This document shows, piece after piece, positions 41,501 to 62,182 of a stretch of DNA of 64,000 nucleotides; the stretch's first letter is position 1; each line of letters starts with the position of its first letter. This stretch comes from Microcebus murinus (lineage: Eukaryota; Chordata; Mammalia; Primates; Cheirogaleidae): positions 12,835,537 to 12,899,536 of the forward strand of contig NC_134107.1 of assembly GCF_040939455.1 (NCBI RefSeq). The letters run 5' to 3'. The translations under genes and the position numbers were made by a program. Under the pieces are notes generated by a model, which made no database searches, had not been told where the DNA came from, and saw only the letters and a list, made by a program, of their open reading frames with translations.

Positions 41501-41583
41501 TTTGAAGCCTTTGAGGAAAACTAGCCCAATATGTAGTATTGGGCTAAAAACATGTAGAAAATTTAACCATTATAAAACAGGAG

Positions 41584-41938
41584 GCTGGCTGGGCGCGGTG
41601 GCTCACGCCTATAATCCTAGCACTCTGGGAGGCCAAGGCGGGCGGATTGTTCAAGGTCAGGAGTTTGAAACCAGCCTGAGCAAATTGAGACCCCCATCTC
41701 TACTATAAATAGAAAGAAATTAATTGGCCAACTAATATATATAGAAAAAATTAGCTGGGCATGGTGGTGCATGCCTGCCTCCCAGCTACTCGGGAGGCTG
41801 AGGCAGAAGGATTGCTTAAGCCCAGGAGTTTGAAGTTGCTGTGAGCTAGGCTGACGCCATGACACTCACTCTAGCCTGGGCAATGAAGCAAGACACTGTC
41901 TCAAAAAACAAAAACAAAACAAACAAACAAAAACCATG
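41584..41938 (+). mobile_element. Alu, lemur-type
   Basis: Full-length dimer with GGCTGGGCGCGGTGGCTCAC start, AATTAATTGGCCAAC linker and a mixed A-rich tail with AAAC repeats. Confidence 0.94.
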
Positions 41939-42015
41939 AGGCTATTATAAACTTGTGTTATGATACTTGTGTTATGTTATGAAATGACAAAGTTGCTACT
42001 CCTTGGAAATTTGCA

Positions 42016-42210
42016 GCCAGCCATGTTGGCACGTGCCTGTGGTCCCAGCTACTTGGGAGGCTCAGGTGGGATGATCACTTGAGCTCAGCCAGGAGTTCCA
42101 GCCTGTAGTGTGTGCTATGATCATGCCTGTGAACAGCCACTGCACTCCAGCCTGGGCAACAGAGCCAGACCCTGCCCCCTCCCCTTCCCCCTTCAAAACA
42201 AAGAAAGAAA
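42016..42210 (+). mobile_element. Alu right-arm/FRAM-like monomer
   Basis: GGCACGTGCCTGTGGTCCCA through CTCCAGCCTGGGCAACAGAG; no left arm. The tail is degraded to a C-rich and A-rich run. Confidence 0.8.
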
Positions 42211-42780
42211 GTGTACACAGAGAAGAAAGGACAGTAAAATGTTCCTTTTGTCCTATCTCCCCAGGATTCCTTTTAGCCCCCTCTTACAACCCTAACCAAG
42301 AGATAAACAGGATATAGGAGCCTAAGTCTTCACGCTGAAGTCTTGACAGGAGGCACTCACAAAGTCCTCTCTCTTCCCTGGGGTGAGTGTAGAAGGTAGA
42401 TAGCGTGTGGAAGACATAAAAGAAGGCTCCCAGGGAGACAAAGGGAACCTGTGGAAAAGTCCATGTGATTAAATAAATAATTAAAAGTCAAAGATGGAAA
42501 TAATGTAGGTGCAAATAATCAAAAACTTCAAATTAAGCACGAGCAACTGAAATTTGATGTGGAGGTGAGAAGAACCTGTGGAAATGGCAATCATGGTGAA
42601 GTTATTATCAATAAGATAGTGGAGCCCCACAATTATTCTGGACACAATTTTGGGGCTACTTAGAAGGAAGATCAGTGAAGATGAGCTTGGTCCAGATATA
42701 TAGGACCCTGCCAGAAGCCTGTCACGTTAGATGGTAAAATCGGCTACATGGGAGAGAATACAGAAATAGTGAAGGAAACA
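42211..42780 (+). other. probable HAL1/LINE remnant
   Basis: Purine-rich diverged sequence that looks like a continuation of the HAL1 block interrupted by SINEs. No specific consensus end was recognised. From 42820 to 43392 the plus strand turns strongly pyrimidine-rich and I see no feature there. Confidence 0.4.
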
Positions 42781-43392
42781 ACTTGAAAACCCAACAAACA
42801 CAATCACCATTACGGGATATGGCTTCTTACTTTTTTTCTTCACTTCTTTCTTATCTCCTCTCCTCTTGCTTTTGTCATTTTGAGCCCTTCATTCTTTGGG
42901 ATCCTCTTTCAATCATTTTGCTCACCTCAGCCTGCACGTTATTCCACAACCCTCAAAATCTACCTTTGATCCTGATGTAATTTTCCTACATTTCATATAC
43001 CCATCATGCATTAGACTAAATCCTTCTAGTCCATCCTCAATCCATCTCTAAAACATTTCCCTATAAGGTCCTCAGTCAGAGCTCTTCTCCCATAACCAAT
43101 AGCCCATTTTCTTCTCTGTTCAACACCTCACCAAATCTTGTCTTTCTCCTCCAAAGGTTGCCATTTTCCTCCGTGCCACTCTCCCTCACTTCCTTTGGTT
43201 CTGGCCTCTGCCTTTATCCCCAGCATCTCTTCACTCTTTCTTCTTGTAGGCTCAGTCTCTCTCCTTCCCTCTCTCATCTTTACCCCTTCAGGATCAATAA
43301 TGTTCTGCTTGGCTCTGATTTCTCCTCTTTGATTTTCTGTACTTCACCTGTCTGTGTCTCTTTCCTTCTTTAGTTTCAATCCTTCATCTTCC

Positions 43393-44871
43393 TCATGCAC
43401 TGGTATCCTCACCTATGTCTTTCTCTTCCATACTAACAGAATCATCAGTAATATCTTTGACTTCATCCACGACGTCCGCCTCAACTTCCACCTCTTCCTC
43501 AGTCCTTTCTAGTTCATCACTCCTTTTAACTCTTTCAAAAGGAACTTCCATCTCATCATCAGTAATTTCTACCAATCTTTCATCAGTAATAGCTTTTACC
43601 ACTTTTTCAGTTTCCACTTCATTTATGCTGTCCATTCTTGAATGCTCCAACTTCTCCCCACTGGTCCCCAAATCGTTCTCAGCAGATCCCAGCTTATCTC
43701 CAATGGATGTCAAATCCTCTTTACTGGACCTCAGCTTCTCTCCACTCGATTGCAGCTTCTCCCTACTTGATATCAGGTTCTCTCCACTCGACCTCAGCTT
43801 CTCTCCACTCGACCTCAGTTTCTCTCCACTCGACCTCAGCTTCTCTCCACTCGACCTCAGCTTCTCTCCACTGGATCTCAGCTTCTCCCCACTCGACCTC
43901 AGCTTCTCTCCACTCGACCTCAGCTTCTCTCCACTAGACCTCAGCTTCTCTCCACTGGATCTCAGCTTCTCTCCACTGGATCTCAGCTTCTCTCCACTCG
44001 ACCTCAGCTTCTCTCCACTCGACCTCAGCTTCTCTCCACTCGATCTCAGCTTCTCTCCACTCGATCTCTGCTTCTCTCCACTGGATCTCAGCTTCTCTTC
44101 ACTCAATCTCAGCTTCTCTCCACTCAATCTCAGCTTCTCTCCACTGGACACCAGATTCCCTCCACTAGATCTTAGCGTCTCTCGGCTCAGTCTCACATTC
44201 TCTCCACTGGATCTCAGCTTCTCTCCACTGGACCTCAGCTCTTCTCCACTCGACCTCAGCTTCTTCTCATTCGGCCCCATTTTATGTCCTCTGGACCTCA
44301 AGTCCTCTCCATTGGTGTCAACCTCCCTGGTAGACCTCACATTCTCTCCAATCCTAGACCCCCTCCTAGACCCTGCTGTCGTGCCTGCACTCTTAGATTC
44401 AGCCTCTATTTTGCGTTTGACCTCTTGCTTTCCCCGAATCTTCTTTGGGCTGTCTTTCCCCAAATCTGCTGAAGCTTCTGATGCATCGGCGACACCGTGC
44501 AGTAACTTCACATTCATACTTTCTTCAGTTGGATCTGGCTTCTCTCTCAAGACAATCTTTTCCACATCTTCCATTGCCCAGTACTCAGAATCAGGCTTCC
44601 GGTCCCCCATCCTAGGCTTTGGCGTGTTTCTACCCAGGAGCTCTACTCTCTTCCCAATCACGATGAGCCCGTTCCAAGGTACCCACACTTTCTCTCGAAA
44701 CCCCGGCGCCTTCTTGTAGCTCCGCTCCAGCGGCGACCGCCCGCGGCTCCGCGCCTGGGTTGAAGCGCCGCGGCTGCTGGCCCCGTCGCGCTCCTTCGTC
44801 CGCTTAAGCTGCTTACCCCGCCGCTCCCTCACACCCATGTGCGGAAACCTTACCGTAACCCCTTTCTCCAT
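43393..44871 (-). CDS. unrecognised 492-aa protein with 30 tandem heptads
   Basis: I do not recognise this family. The frame is intact and intronless. An in-frame TGA lies upstream and the first ATG (44869-44871) has G at +4 but C at -3. Residues 1-200 are non-repetitive and strongly basic: Arg/Ser-rich to about 50, a hydrophobic patch KVWVPWNGLIVIGKRVELLG at about 60-80, then mixed charged sequence. Residues 205-414 are exactly 30 heptads, consensus LRSSGEK. The last 78 residues are acidic (DDEMEV, EEEVEVEADV). There is no signal peptide or membrane segment. It starts 600 bases from SNX32 in divergent orientation, inside a shared CpG island, which supports transcription. No AATAAA is seen within 400 bases downstream, only a GATAAA variant at 43213-43218. 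The plus strand is also open for 434 codons (43415-44719), so coding status is uncertain. It could be a lineage-specific gene, a retrogene remnant or a non-coding open frame. Confidence 0.5.
   Translation of the reverse strand: MEKGVTVRFPHMGVRERRGKQLKRTKERDGASSRGASTQARSRGRSPLERSYKKAPGFREKVWVPWNGLIVIGKRVELLGRNTPKPRMGDRKPDSEYWAMEDVEKIVLREKPDPTEESMNVKLLHGVADASEASADLGKDSPKKIRGKQEVKRKIEAESKSAGTTAGSRRGSRIGENVRSTREVDTNGEDLRSRGHKMGPNEKKLRSSGEELRSSGEKLRSSGENVRLSRETLRSSGGNLVSSGEKLRLSGEKLRLSEEKLRSSGEKQRSSGEKLRSSGEKLRSSGEKLRSSGEKLRSSGEKLRSSGEKLRSSGEKLRSSGEKLRSSGEKLRSSGEKLRSSGEKLRSSGEKLRSSGEKLRSSGENLISSREKLQSSGEKLRSSKEDLTSIGDKLGSAENDLGTSGEKLEHSRMDSINEVETEKVVKAITDERLVEITDDEMEVPFERVKRSDELERTEEEVEVEADVVDEVKDITDDSVSMEEKDIGEDTSA
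43630..44259 (-). repeat. 21-bp minisatellite, 30 units in reading phase
   Basis: 630 bases divide exactly into 30 units of 21 bases with no indel. On the plus strand the unit reads CTCAGCTTCTCTCCACTCGA plus C. The central 12-14 units are nearly identical, differing mainly at CGAC/CGAT/GGAT/AGAC, and outer units decay at both edges, as expected from unequal crossing-over or slippage in the middle of an array. Confidence 0.92.
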
Positions 44872-45460
44872 AAGCTTCGCCCCTTGCTCTCGCCCCGCTC
44901 TTCATTCCCCCTTCCAGCCTGCCTCCCTCGCCCTCTTCCCCACCCTCACCCTCTTCCCCCCTCCCCCCTCAACCTCCTCCCCACCACCCCGCCCACCGCC
45001 TGGTGGGCCCCAGACTGGGCTAGTGCGCACGCGCGGGCCGCACGTGGCCGTTGGAAGGCGGGGCCGGGAACTGCGGCGTGTGGGGGTCTGCCAGCCGGGG
45101 GGCTGTGGCTGGGGGGACACATGGCACGCGACCCCTGCGACCTTACAGCCCCGGTCCCCGAACCCACGCTCTTGTCTATTCCAGGCCCACTCTCTGCTTC
45201 GCGCAGTCCCTGAAAAGCTGGGACGTGGACACACACTGCAGCCAATGGCGTCGCGCATGATAATCCTGGTACCCAATCAAAAGGCGCGGCTGCGGGGACG
45301 GGTGGGAGCCACCCCGGACTCCAGGTGACTCCCTGGCAGGGAGAGGCAGTGTCTTCGTCAGCTGGTAGGATGCCCACTCGCTCCAGGGCGAATTAGGGAG
45401 GACTAAGCTGCCGGAGCGCGCGGGCAGGGCTGGCTGTAGAATCCTTGTGTGCTGCAGCCG
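44700..45460. promoter_or_regulatory. divergent CpG-island promoter with paired CCAAT boxes
   Basis: CpG-dense sequence between the minus-strand 492-codon frame and SNX32. CCAAT boxes at 45242-45246 and 45273-45277 are 31 bases apart in the same orientation, a spacing known for NF-Y-driven promoters, and lie 193-228 bases upstream of the SNX32 ATG. No TATA box is evident. Start sites are not located. Confidence 0.65.
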
Positions 45461-45469
45461 AGGAGAGCG

Positions 45470-56107
<10,638 letters not shown>

Positions 56108-56425
56108 AGCAGCCCAGCCCCTGCTCTGGGACCTTCAGTGACAAGGGCCTCCCAGGCCTCCCTCCCCAGCAAGATGCTTCCTTCCCTACCACAGCAGTCA
56201 CTAGCCTTCCTTCCTCACCCCACCCCTCCCAAAGGTGCCAGGCCCTACAAGAGAAAGGGCAGCATGGGCACCCGTACTTGGCCACACTTCAGCAGGGCTC
56301 CAGGGACCTTGACTTTCCTTCCCAGGAGGCTGAGGAACAGCCTTTAACCCCCTCTGGTGTTGGAGAAGTAGCTTATTTGCTCAGCCTGTTCTTCACAAAT
56401 AAAGAGCCTGGTTTTGTAGCAAGGG
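56108..56425 (+). other. SNX32: SNX32 3' UTR and poly(A) signal
   Basis: Canonical AATAAA at 56398-56403 and a GT-rich element (TTTTGTAGC, TGCTTGTCTTT) shortly after. UTR length about 310 bases. Confidence 0.88.
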
Positions 56426-56429
56426 AGCG

Positions 56430-57550
56430 TGCTTGTCTTTATTTACCACAGCTAAGGCGCCCACCAATCACATACTCTGCCAGGGCAAGACCAGATCCTG
56501 GGGACACAAAGGAGCACACCCCCTGCAGCACTCTCAGCCCCTTCTCTAGTGGCAGCTGGCTCTCCATGGAAAGGTGCAACACCCAGAACTTGGGACCCAG
56601 AAGTTTGCCCCACCCATTAAACCCTGACAGAGACCGTATGTTTAACAATAAACCCAAATTCTCTACACCTATTTCCCCAGCCAGGAAAATGGATCTACTC
56701 TTTGTTCCTCCCTCCCCGAGCTGATCACAAGCTCCAAGGAGATAAGGAACCCGCTCTCACTCCAGAAGGCTCTCATTTTTCAGTTCACTGGATTAGAGAA
56801 GGAATAAATCCTACATTACCAATTCACCTCACCCAAGGGCCAGACCTCTTGGATGCCTTTGCCTGCTGGGCAGGTAGGTGAAAGCCCAAAGTACAAATTG
56901 GAGATAGCTCAGAACACCAGCAAAAGGCTCAAGGCACCAGCAAGCACCCTCTTGGTTAAATACAGGGAGGTGGGGCTCAAGACACCTGGGTCTGAAGTCC
57001 TGGGCTCCACCTAGCTGGCCCCACCCTGAATGGACTCCAGCCACATCAACAGAAGGCCCAAAGGCTCAACTTGGCCTCTGACTCACAGAAGCCACTGAAC
57101 TTGGTCCTCATAAATGTGAGTCAGCCATCCAGGGAAGGAGATAGGAAAGACCAAACAGAACCCTGAAGGTGGAGAAAGTAGCTTAATAGGCAACCTGTGA
57201 CCTATAACATCAGCCCATACCTGGGCAGGACTGAGCAGGGTATCAAAGTGGTCCTTACTGCCAACCCAGGTGAAGCTACAGAAGCAACCAGCTCAGGCAT
57301 AAGACACTTCTGCCTGAGGAACCCCTGCGACCAGCAGAGGACACACCCTGGGTTCAGCCTCCCCCTGCACCTTAATAGCCAACCTGGCCCCAAATGCAGC
57401 AACTAGAGAAGAGTGGTGACCATCACAGGGAGTCTCAGCCAGTCACTGGGGCCAGATTGGGAGGCAGTGGGGCATGGAAAAGAGATGCTGTTCATTCTCC
57501 CAACCTACCCCCCCTCCTTGCAAGGTCTCCGGCGCCCCAACCCTGAAATG
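56430..57550. other. SNX32-CFL1 tail-to-tail spacer
   Basis: About 1.1 kb of unique sequence between the two convergent poly(A) signals. No exon, SINE or RNA gene was recognised. Confidence 0.6.
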
Positions 57551-57554
57551 AACA

Positions 57555-58076
57555 CCCCATTAATGAGCCTCTTTATTTTTGTGTCTTTTTTTTTTTAATC
57601 GAAGGTCCCTTACTGGTCCTGCTTCCATGAGTGGCTGACCAGAGAAAAAGGAAGGGTCATCTCCACAACACTCCATTTATACACAGAACTAAACAGACAA
57701 GCACAGAGTCACTATTGCGGTTAGAAGTTGGCAGCATGGGAAGGGATGGAACAGGTGAGGAGTAGGGGTGTTGTTAAAAAAAATACAGGCCCCCCCCAAC
57801 TTGGGTAACTGGGGTGCCTGGGGGGAACTTGGTCTGCTTCAACCCAAGAGGAATCAGAAGATCAAAAGCGGTTTGGGAAGGCCAGAACCGTTAGGGATGG
57901 AGGGAGGAGGAAAATCCAGGGGGTGGGGGGACTGTTTGGCAACTGGGGTAAAGGGATTGCCCTCCCCCTGCTGGGATCCCCCCAGCCCCTCCGGTCTGGC
58001 AGGAAGGGGGCAGCCTGCAACCCCCATGGGCAGGTCTGGGGCTGCCAGATGCTCCAGGCAGGGGGTCGGAGGGGGC
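57555..58076 (-). other. CFL1: CFL1 3' UTR and poly(A) signal
   Basis: Minus-strand AATAAA at 57572-57577 (TTTATT on the plus strand), with the UTR about 500 bases long. Confidence 0.88.
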
Positions 58077-60775
58077 TCACAAAGGCTTGCCCTCCAGGGA
58101 GATGACGGCACTGCCCCCCAGCTTCTCTGCCAGGGTGCAGCGGTCCTTGACCTCCTCATAGCAGTTTGCTTGTAATTCATGCTTGATCCCTGTAGGGAAG
58201 AAAAGGGAGCAACTGTGAGCAGGAAGCACTGGGGTCAGGGAAGTTTCTGTGGCTGGGAAGGAGCCAATGAAAGCAGATGGAAGGGACAGGGTTACCTCTC
58301 AGCAGGCAGGGAAGAAAGAGGAGGACCCCCTCTGCCAACACCATTCACCCTGCCCTGCAGCCAAGACCTGAGCAGAAGGCCAGGTGGCACCAACAATGCT
58401 GGCCCTTACCTGTCAGCTTCTTCTTGATGGCGTCCTTAGAGCTGGCATAGATCATTTTGCTTTTAAGGGGTGCACATTCAGGGGCCCTGAGAAACAAAAA
58501 GCAGGGAACTTGCAGCAATAAAAAAGCAATATATAACTTTGAGAAACCCTTGGGCTAGTATTGACAAGTGCTTTATTACAACCTCTCCCCACCCAAACTC
58601 ATGCCTCAAAGTTAACAAGGAGGCACAGAAGTTCCCATCTTGAAAAAGGGAGCAGGTGGCAGGAAGAAATGCCTGAATGAAGAGCTCACCAAAAGATAAA
58701 CACCAGGTCTTCCTTCTTACTCTCCTTGGTCTCATAGGTTGCATCATAGAGGGCATAGCGGCAGTCCTTGTCTGGAAGCATCTTGACAAAGGTGGCATAG
58801 GGATCGTCGACAGTCTGGCCCACGTCACCTACCAGGATCTCCTTGCCTTCCTCCAGGATGATGTTCTTTTTGTCCTCACTCAGGCAGAAGAGCACTGCCT
58901 TCTTGCGCTTCTTCACCTCCTCTGGTGTTGAAGACTTGCGCACCTTCATGTCATTGAACACCTTGATGACGCCATCCGAGACAGCCACACCAGAGGCCTG
59001 GGGGATAAGCCACACACTCCTCATAAGGAAAAGGATAATTTGCTTTCTCAGGAGATCTCAGTCTGGATGCCAACAAGTACAGCCCCCAGCCTCATGTTCC
59101 AAGAATCACTAATCCCCTTTCTAAGGCAAGTCACTATTTTCCTACCCAAACCACTGTCAAAGAACCAGAGGGAACAACCCCAGAATGACGGCCAAGACTA
59201 TTGATAACTTAGTTCAACATTTTCCTTCCCTCATTTTATAGGCTTGAAATTGAAGACTTGTGAAGCTACTGACTCATTTGCTACTCGCAGTATTCAATCT
59301 CAGCCTTTGGATAAACGTTCAGACTTGCAGCTTCAGATAGGAGAGGACTCAGAACTCTACAAGACTAGATGGGACGTCAGCATGCTCAATAGTTGCAGCA
59401 AGTTCATCAGAACTGTTCAATGCTGTTATCACACAGACGACCCTCTTCCCTGCTGGGGTTTTTACCATCACAACCATCAATTAGGACCCTGCCCAACAAC
59501 TCCTTATCTTCCGGGAATGGGGGGGGGGGACACCAAAGGTTGCCGATAGAAATCAACATGCCAAACTCTAGTGCCCAGGGTCCATGAGAGCTCTTTGAAC
59601 TTTTACTCTGCGATGTGTGGACGCCCTAGCCAGGAGAGGGAGCGACTGTCCACGGTGAAATCTCCTCACCCCAACCCCCAGAATTGCAGAGGAAGCCGGC
59701 CACGTGACTCCGCCGCTTCCGGAGTGGGCGGGGAAAGATCGGCTAGACCCGACCCCCTCCCCAAGAGAGATACTCATACTCAAGAGTCAAGAACACATCC
59801 AGAGACTCAACCCCCAGGTATTGCCTTTACTAGCAGGCCTACCAGCCCCGTCCGATGCGAGCTGGAGCCTGCGCAAGTTACCCCACCTTCGTTTTCGCAG
59901 CCCTCGGGCCGAACACAGGGGGCGGGGTGGTTTCCGGGCGGCGCCCGCCTGGGTCACTTCCCTAAACTCGGCTCCACCCTCAGGCCCCATCCGGGAAGGC
60001 CCCGCTTGTCCAGGGCTTCGGCCCGGCGGCCGGGCCTGAGCGTGTGCGCACGCGCCAGCCGACAGCGCCGTTCCAGCCCTTGCGCTTTATGCAGGCGAGA
60101 ACCCAGCTCGCTTTGTGGGTTCGCTCGCTCCCGAGCAGGGCCGCGGCCTCTGCGGTGTCCGCTCCAAGCATTAAGGTGCAAGCCCCTAGTCGGAGACACC
60201 AGCGCCTCAACCACGACCCCGTTGTCCCAGCATCCCCGCTGGCCGCGTCAATCCCCGCCCTCCCGAGCGCAGGCATCCCTGCCACCTGCTCTCGAGACAG
60301 GCCTGCCTGCTGAGGGAGGGTGACGCGGAGACAGGAACAGCCTTTGGGTGGGGCGCGCGCGCCGAGACCTCTCGCGCGCTTTTCTCTCGCCGCCCCCGGG
60401 CAGGGGTTTGGACGCCGCGTGCTCTAGCCGGGAGCGCGCTCCCGTGAAACGCGCGACGCCGGCTACTCAGCGAGGGGCGCGCGAGTGCGCGCCCGGACCC
60501 CTCCCCCAACGGCCGGTGTCCGCGCGGGCGCACCAGCGGAGTGGGGGAGGGGAAGGGAGTCCAGGGGGCGCGCGAGCGACGTCCAAGCCAGCCTTCCCCG
60601 GCGCCCACGGGCGCGCACGCGCATCCCGGCGCCGCCCGCCGCTCAGTGCGGTACCCTCATCCTGCCCCGGGCGCTGGGGGAGGGGGAGCCGACGTCGCTC
60701 CCCCGTTGCCTCCCGCGCGCAGGCGAACGACCCGCAGCCGCTTCCCTTCAGGCGTCGCGGCCTGCCGCTCACCAT
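58077..60775 (-). CDS. CFL1: cofilin-1, 4 coding exons, 166 aa
   Basis: Coding exons on the minus strand: 60773-60775 (ATG only), 58690-58997, 58410-58486 and 58077-58189, joined by GT-AG introns. They total 501 bases, giving 166 codons plus TGA. An ATG-only first coding exon is typical of this gene. Cofilin-1 severs and depolymerises actin filaments in the cytoplasm and moves with actin into the nucleus. Seen here: Ser3, the LIMK/TESK phosphorylation site; the KKRKK nuclear localisation motif (residues 30-34); the actin-binding long helix with [17 protein letters not shown] (112-128); and the redox cysteines 39, 80, 139 and 147. Oddity: codon 108 is TGT (Cys, 58474-58476) where I recall Ser in human. 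A CpG island covers exon 1 and part of intron 1. It is convergent with SNX32 and divergent from MUS81. Confidence 0.98.
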
Positions 60776-60935
60776 GTTTCCGGAAGCAAAAGTGTGATGG
60801 CAAGGAGAGCGAGAGAAGAGAAGAGCCGCTGCAGCTGCTGCCGGGACCCGACTGAACGCGGCCTCTCCCGGCCCCTTCCGTTTAGTACGAGCCGCACAAT
60901 GAGGGGCGGGGCGGGCTTCCGGCGCTCCCTCCGCG

Positions 60936-60956
60936 GGCCGATGGGAAATGAAGTCC
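60936..60956 (+). promoter_or_regulatory. ZNF143/SBS-like site 1
   Basis: ATGGGAAATGAAGTCC matches the right part of the SBS consensus (TGGGANTTGTAGTCC) with two mismatches. About 160 bases upstream of the CFL1 ATG. Confidence 0.5.
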
Positions 60957-61028
60957 GAGGGTCCTGCGCCGGCCGCGGGCTCCCTGAGTAGCAGTCTTTC
61001 TCGTAAGCCTGCCTCCCGGCTTCGCAGT

Positions 61029-61049
61029 GCATGCGGGGAGATGTAGGCC
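61029..61049 (+). promoter_or_regulatory. ZNF143/SBS-like site 2
   Basis: GCATGCGGGGAGATGTAGGC plus C follows the SBS consensus (GCATGCTGGGANTTGTAGTC) closely, about 255 bases upstream of the CFL1 ATG and in the same orientation as site 1. Confidence 0.6.
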
Positions 61050-61099
61050 GCGGCGGCTGGGAGGACGGGGCTCGAACACGGAGAGCGAGCCCATTGGGC

Positions 61100-61860
61100 C
61101 AGTTTCCCAGGAAATGCTCTGAGCTGAGCAATAGGCCACCGCACTCGGTAAAATGACCTGAGAACGATCCTCGACTAAGCAGCCCTTTATCCAGGAGCAA
61201 AGTGGTTTTCCTAAGACCCATCTGGTACTTTTTAGATCCCTTGGGGAGAAATTTTTGACTATGGTTAGGATTTTGCTTTTCTGGAATGCGGTCCAAAAGC
61301 ATGGAGAATCGCAAGCATAAAGGCGTCTCCAATCCAACATTGAGTACTCTCCATGTGCAAAGCCACTCTTGTCTCCTGAGAAAAGGCCATATGTAACATC
61401 AGTAAAATAAGAATAGGAGGAAAAGGCACAAGGGAAAGGCTGCAAGGATATCTTTCAAAGGAGAGCTTTGTTCTTGTTTAAAGATGCTTGGCAAATTCAT
61501 GAGGCTATAGAGAGGAAGGCCGGGGGGTTGTGTATTCAAGCTTCTTTATGTGCTTTTTACCAGGCAATGAGAAGAAAGATTAGATATTAAACCAGACTTA
61601 GACCTAGTTCTCGAGTTGATAGCCAGGTATATGGTTATTCTAATACCTGCAAAAATTGAGATACAAGCTATGTGAGAGCATAAGCCTTAAAAAAAGAAAC
61701 TAGGATGGGGGATTTCCTTGGCCTTGAACAATGACCATGGACTCACACTCTGTAGGAAAGGAAGACAGAGTTGCAGACAAGTCAGAGGCAAACCCAAAAA
61801 GGGAACTGGGGACCTTGATTCCATAAGCAGAATAAAGGATGTAAACGGAGAGCGACGCCC
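61100..61860. other. CFL1-MUS81 interval, unique sequence
   Basis: Lower-GC stretch between CpG-rich blocks. Two overlapping minus-strand frames of 187 codons enter it from the CFL1 island, but they have no recognisable domain. No repeat was recognised. Confidence 0.5.
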
Positions 61861-61881
61861 GGGAGTGTGGTGCCTCGCAGA

Positions 61882-61902
61882 GCATCCCGGGGGTTGTAGT
61901 CC
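61882..61902 (+). promoter_or_regulatory. ZNF143/SBS-like site 3
   Basis: GCATCCCGGGGGTTGTAGTC plus C matches the SBS consensus at nearly all informative positions. Same orientation as sites 1 and 2. Confidence 0.65.
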
Positions 61903-62124
61903 AGGACATCCCGTCGCACCGCCCACCACCGAGCTCCTGGCGCTTCAGGTGGAGCTGCAGCTAGACCCCCATCTCCCCCAACCACCCCTGCAAGAAGAGG
62001 AAGCTAGCTCCACCTTTTTCAAGCCTTAGAGTTTCCAAGAGCAACGTGGAGGGGGAGGGGAGGCTTCGCAGTTACCCTGGAGATGCGCTCTCGCCCGCCC
62101 CCAGCCGCGGGATGCCCTAGATGT

Positions 62125-62134
62125 CCTTATTAGG
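62125..62134. promoter_or_regulatory. CArG box 1 (SRF)
   Basis: CCTTATTAGG, a perfect CC(A/T)6GG, embedded in GTCCTTATTAGGAC. 1350 bases upstream of the CFL1 ATG. Confidence 0.75.
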
Positions 62135-62182
62135 ACAAGAGACTGGAGGGGGCGGGGCCAGCCCGGATGCTGGCTTCAGGCG

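Larger units (their letters stand above)
59690..61080. promoter_or_regulatory. CFL1: CFL1 CpG-island promoter
   Basis: CpG-dense sequence from within CFL1 intron 1 to about 300 bases upstream of the ATG. ETS-like CCGGAAAC lies just before the ATG, GC boxes (GGGGCGGGGCGGG at 60903-60915) about 130 bases upstream, and an inverted CCAAT at 61093-61097. There is no TATA box. Long frames on both strands here are composition artefacts. Confidence 0.75.

Noticed and set aside
60467..61144. 225-codon minus-strand frame (and two 187-codon frames) at the CFL1 promoter
   Set aside because: It runs straight through the CFL1 start codon and its GT donor within a CpG island. It is Arg/Pro/Ala-rich with no domain, as expected for GC-rich non-coding DNA.
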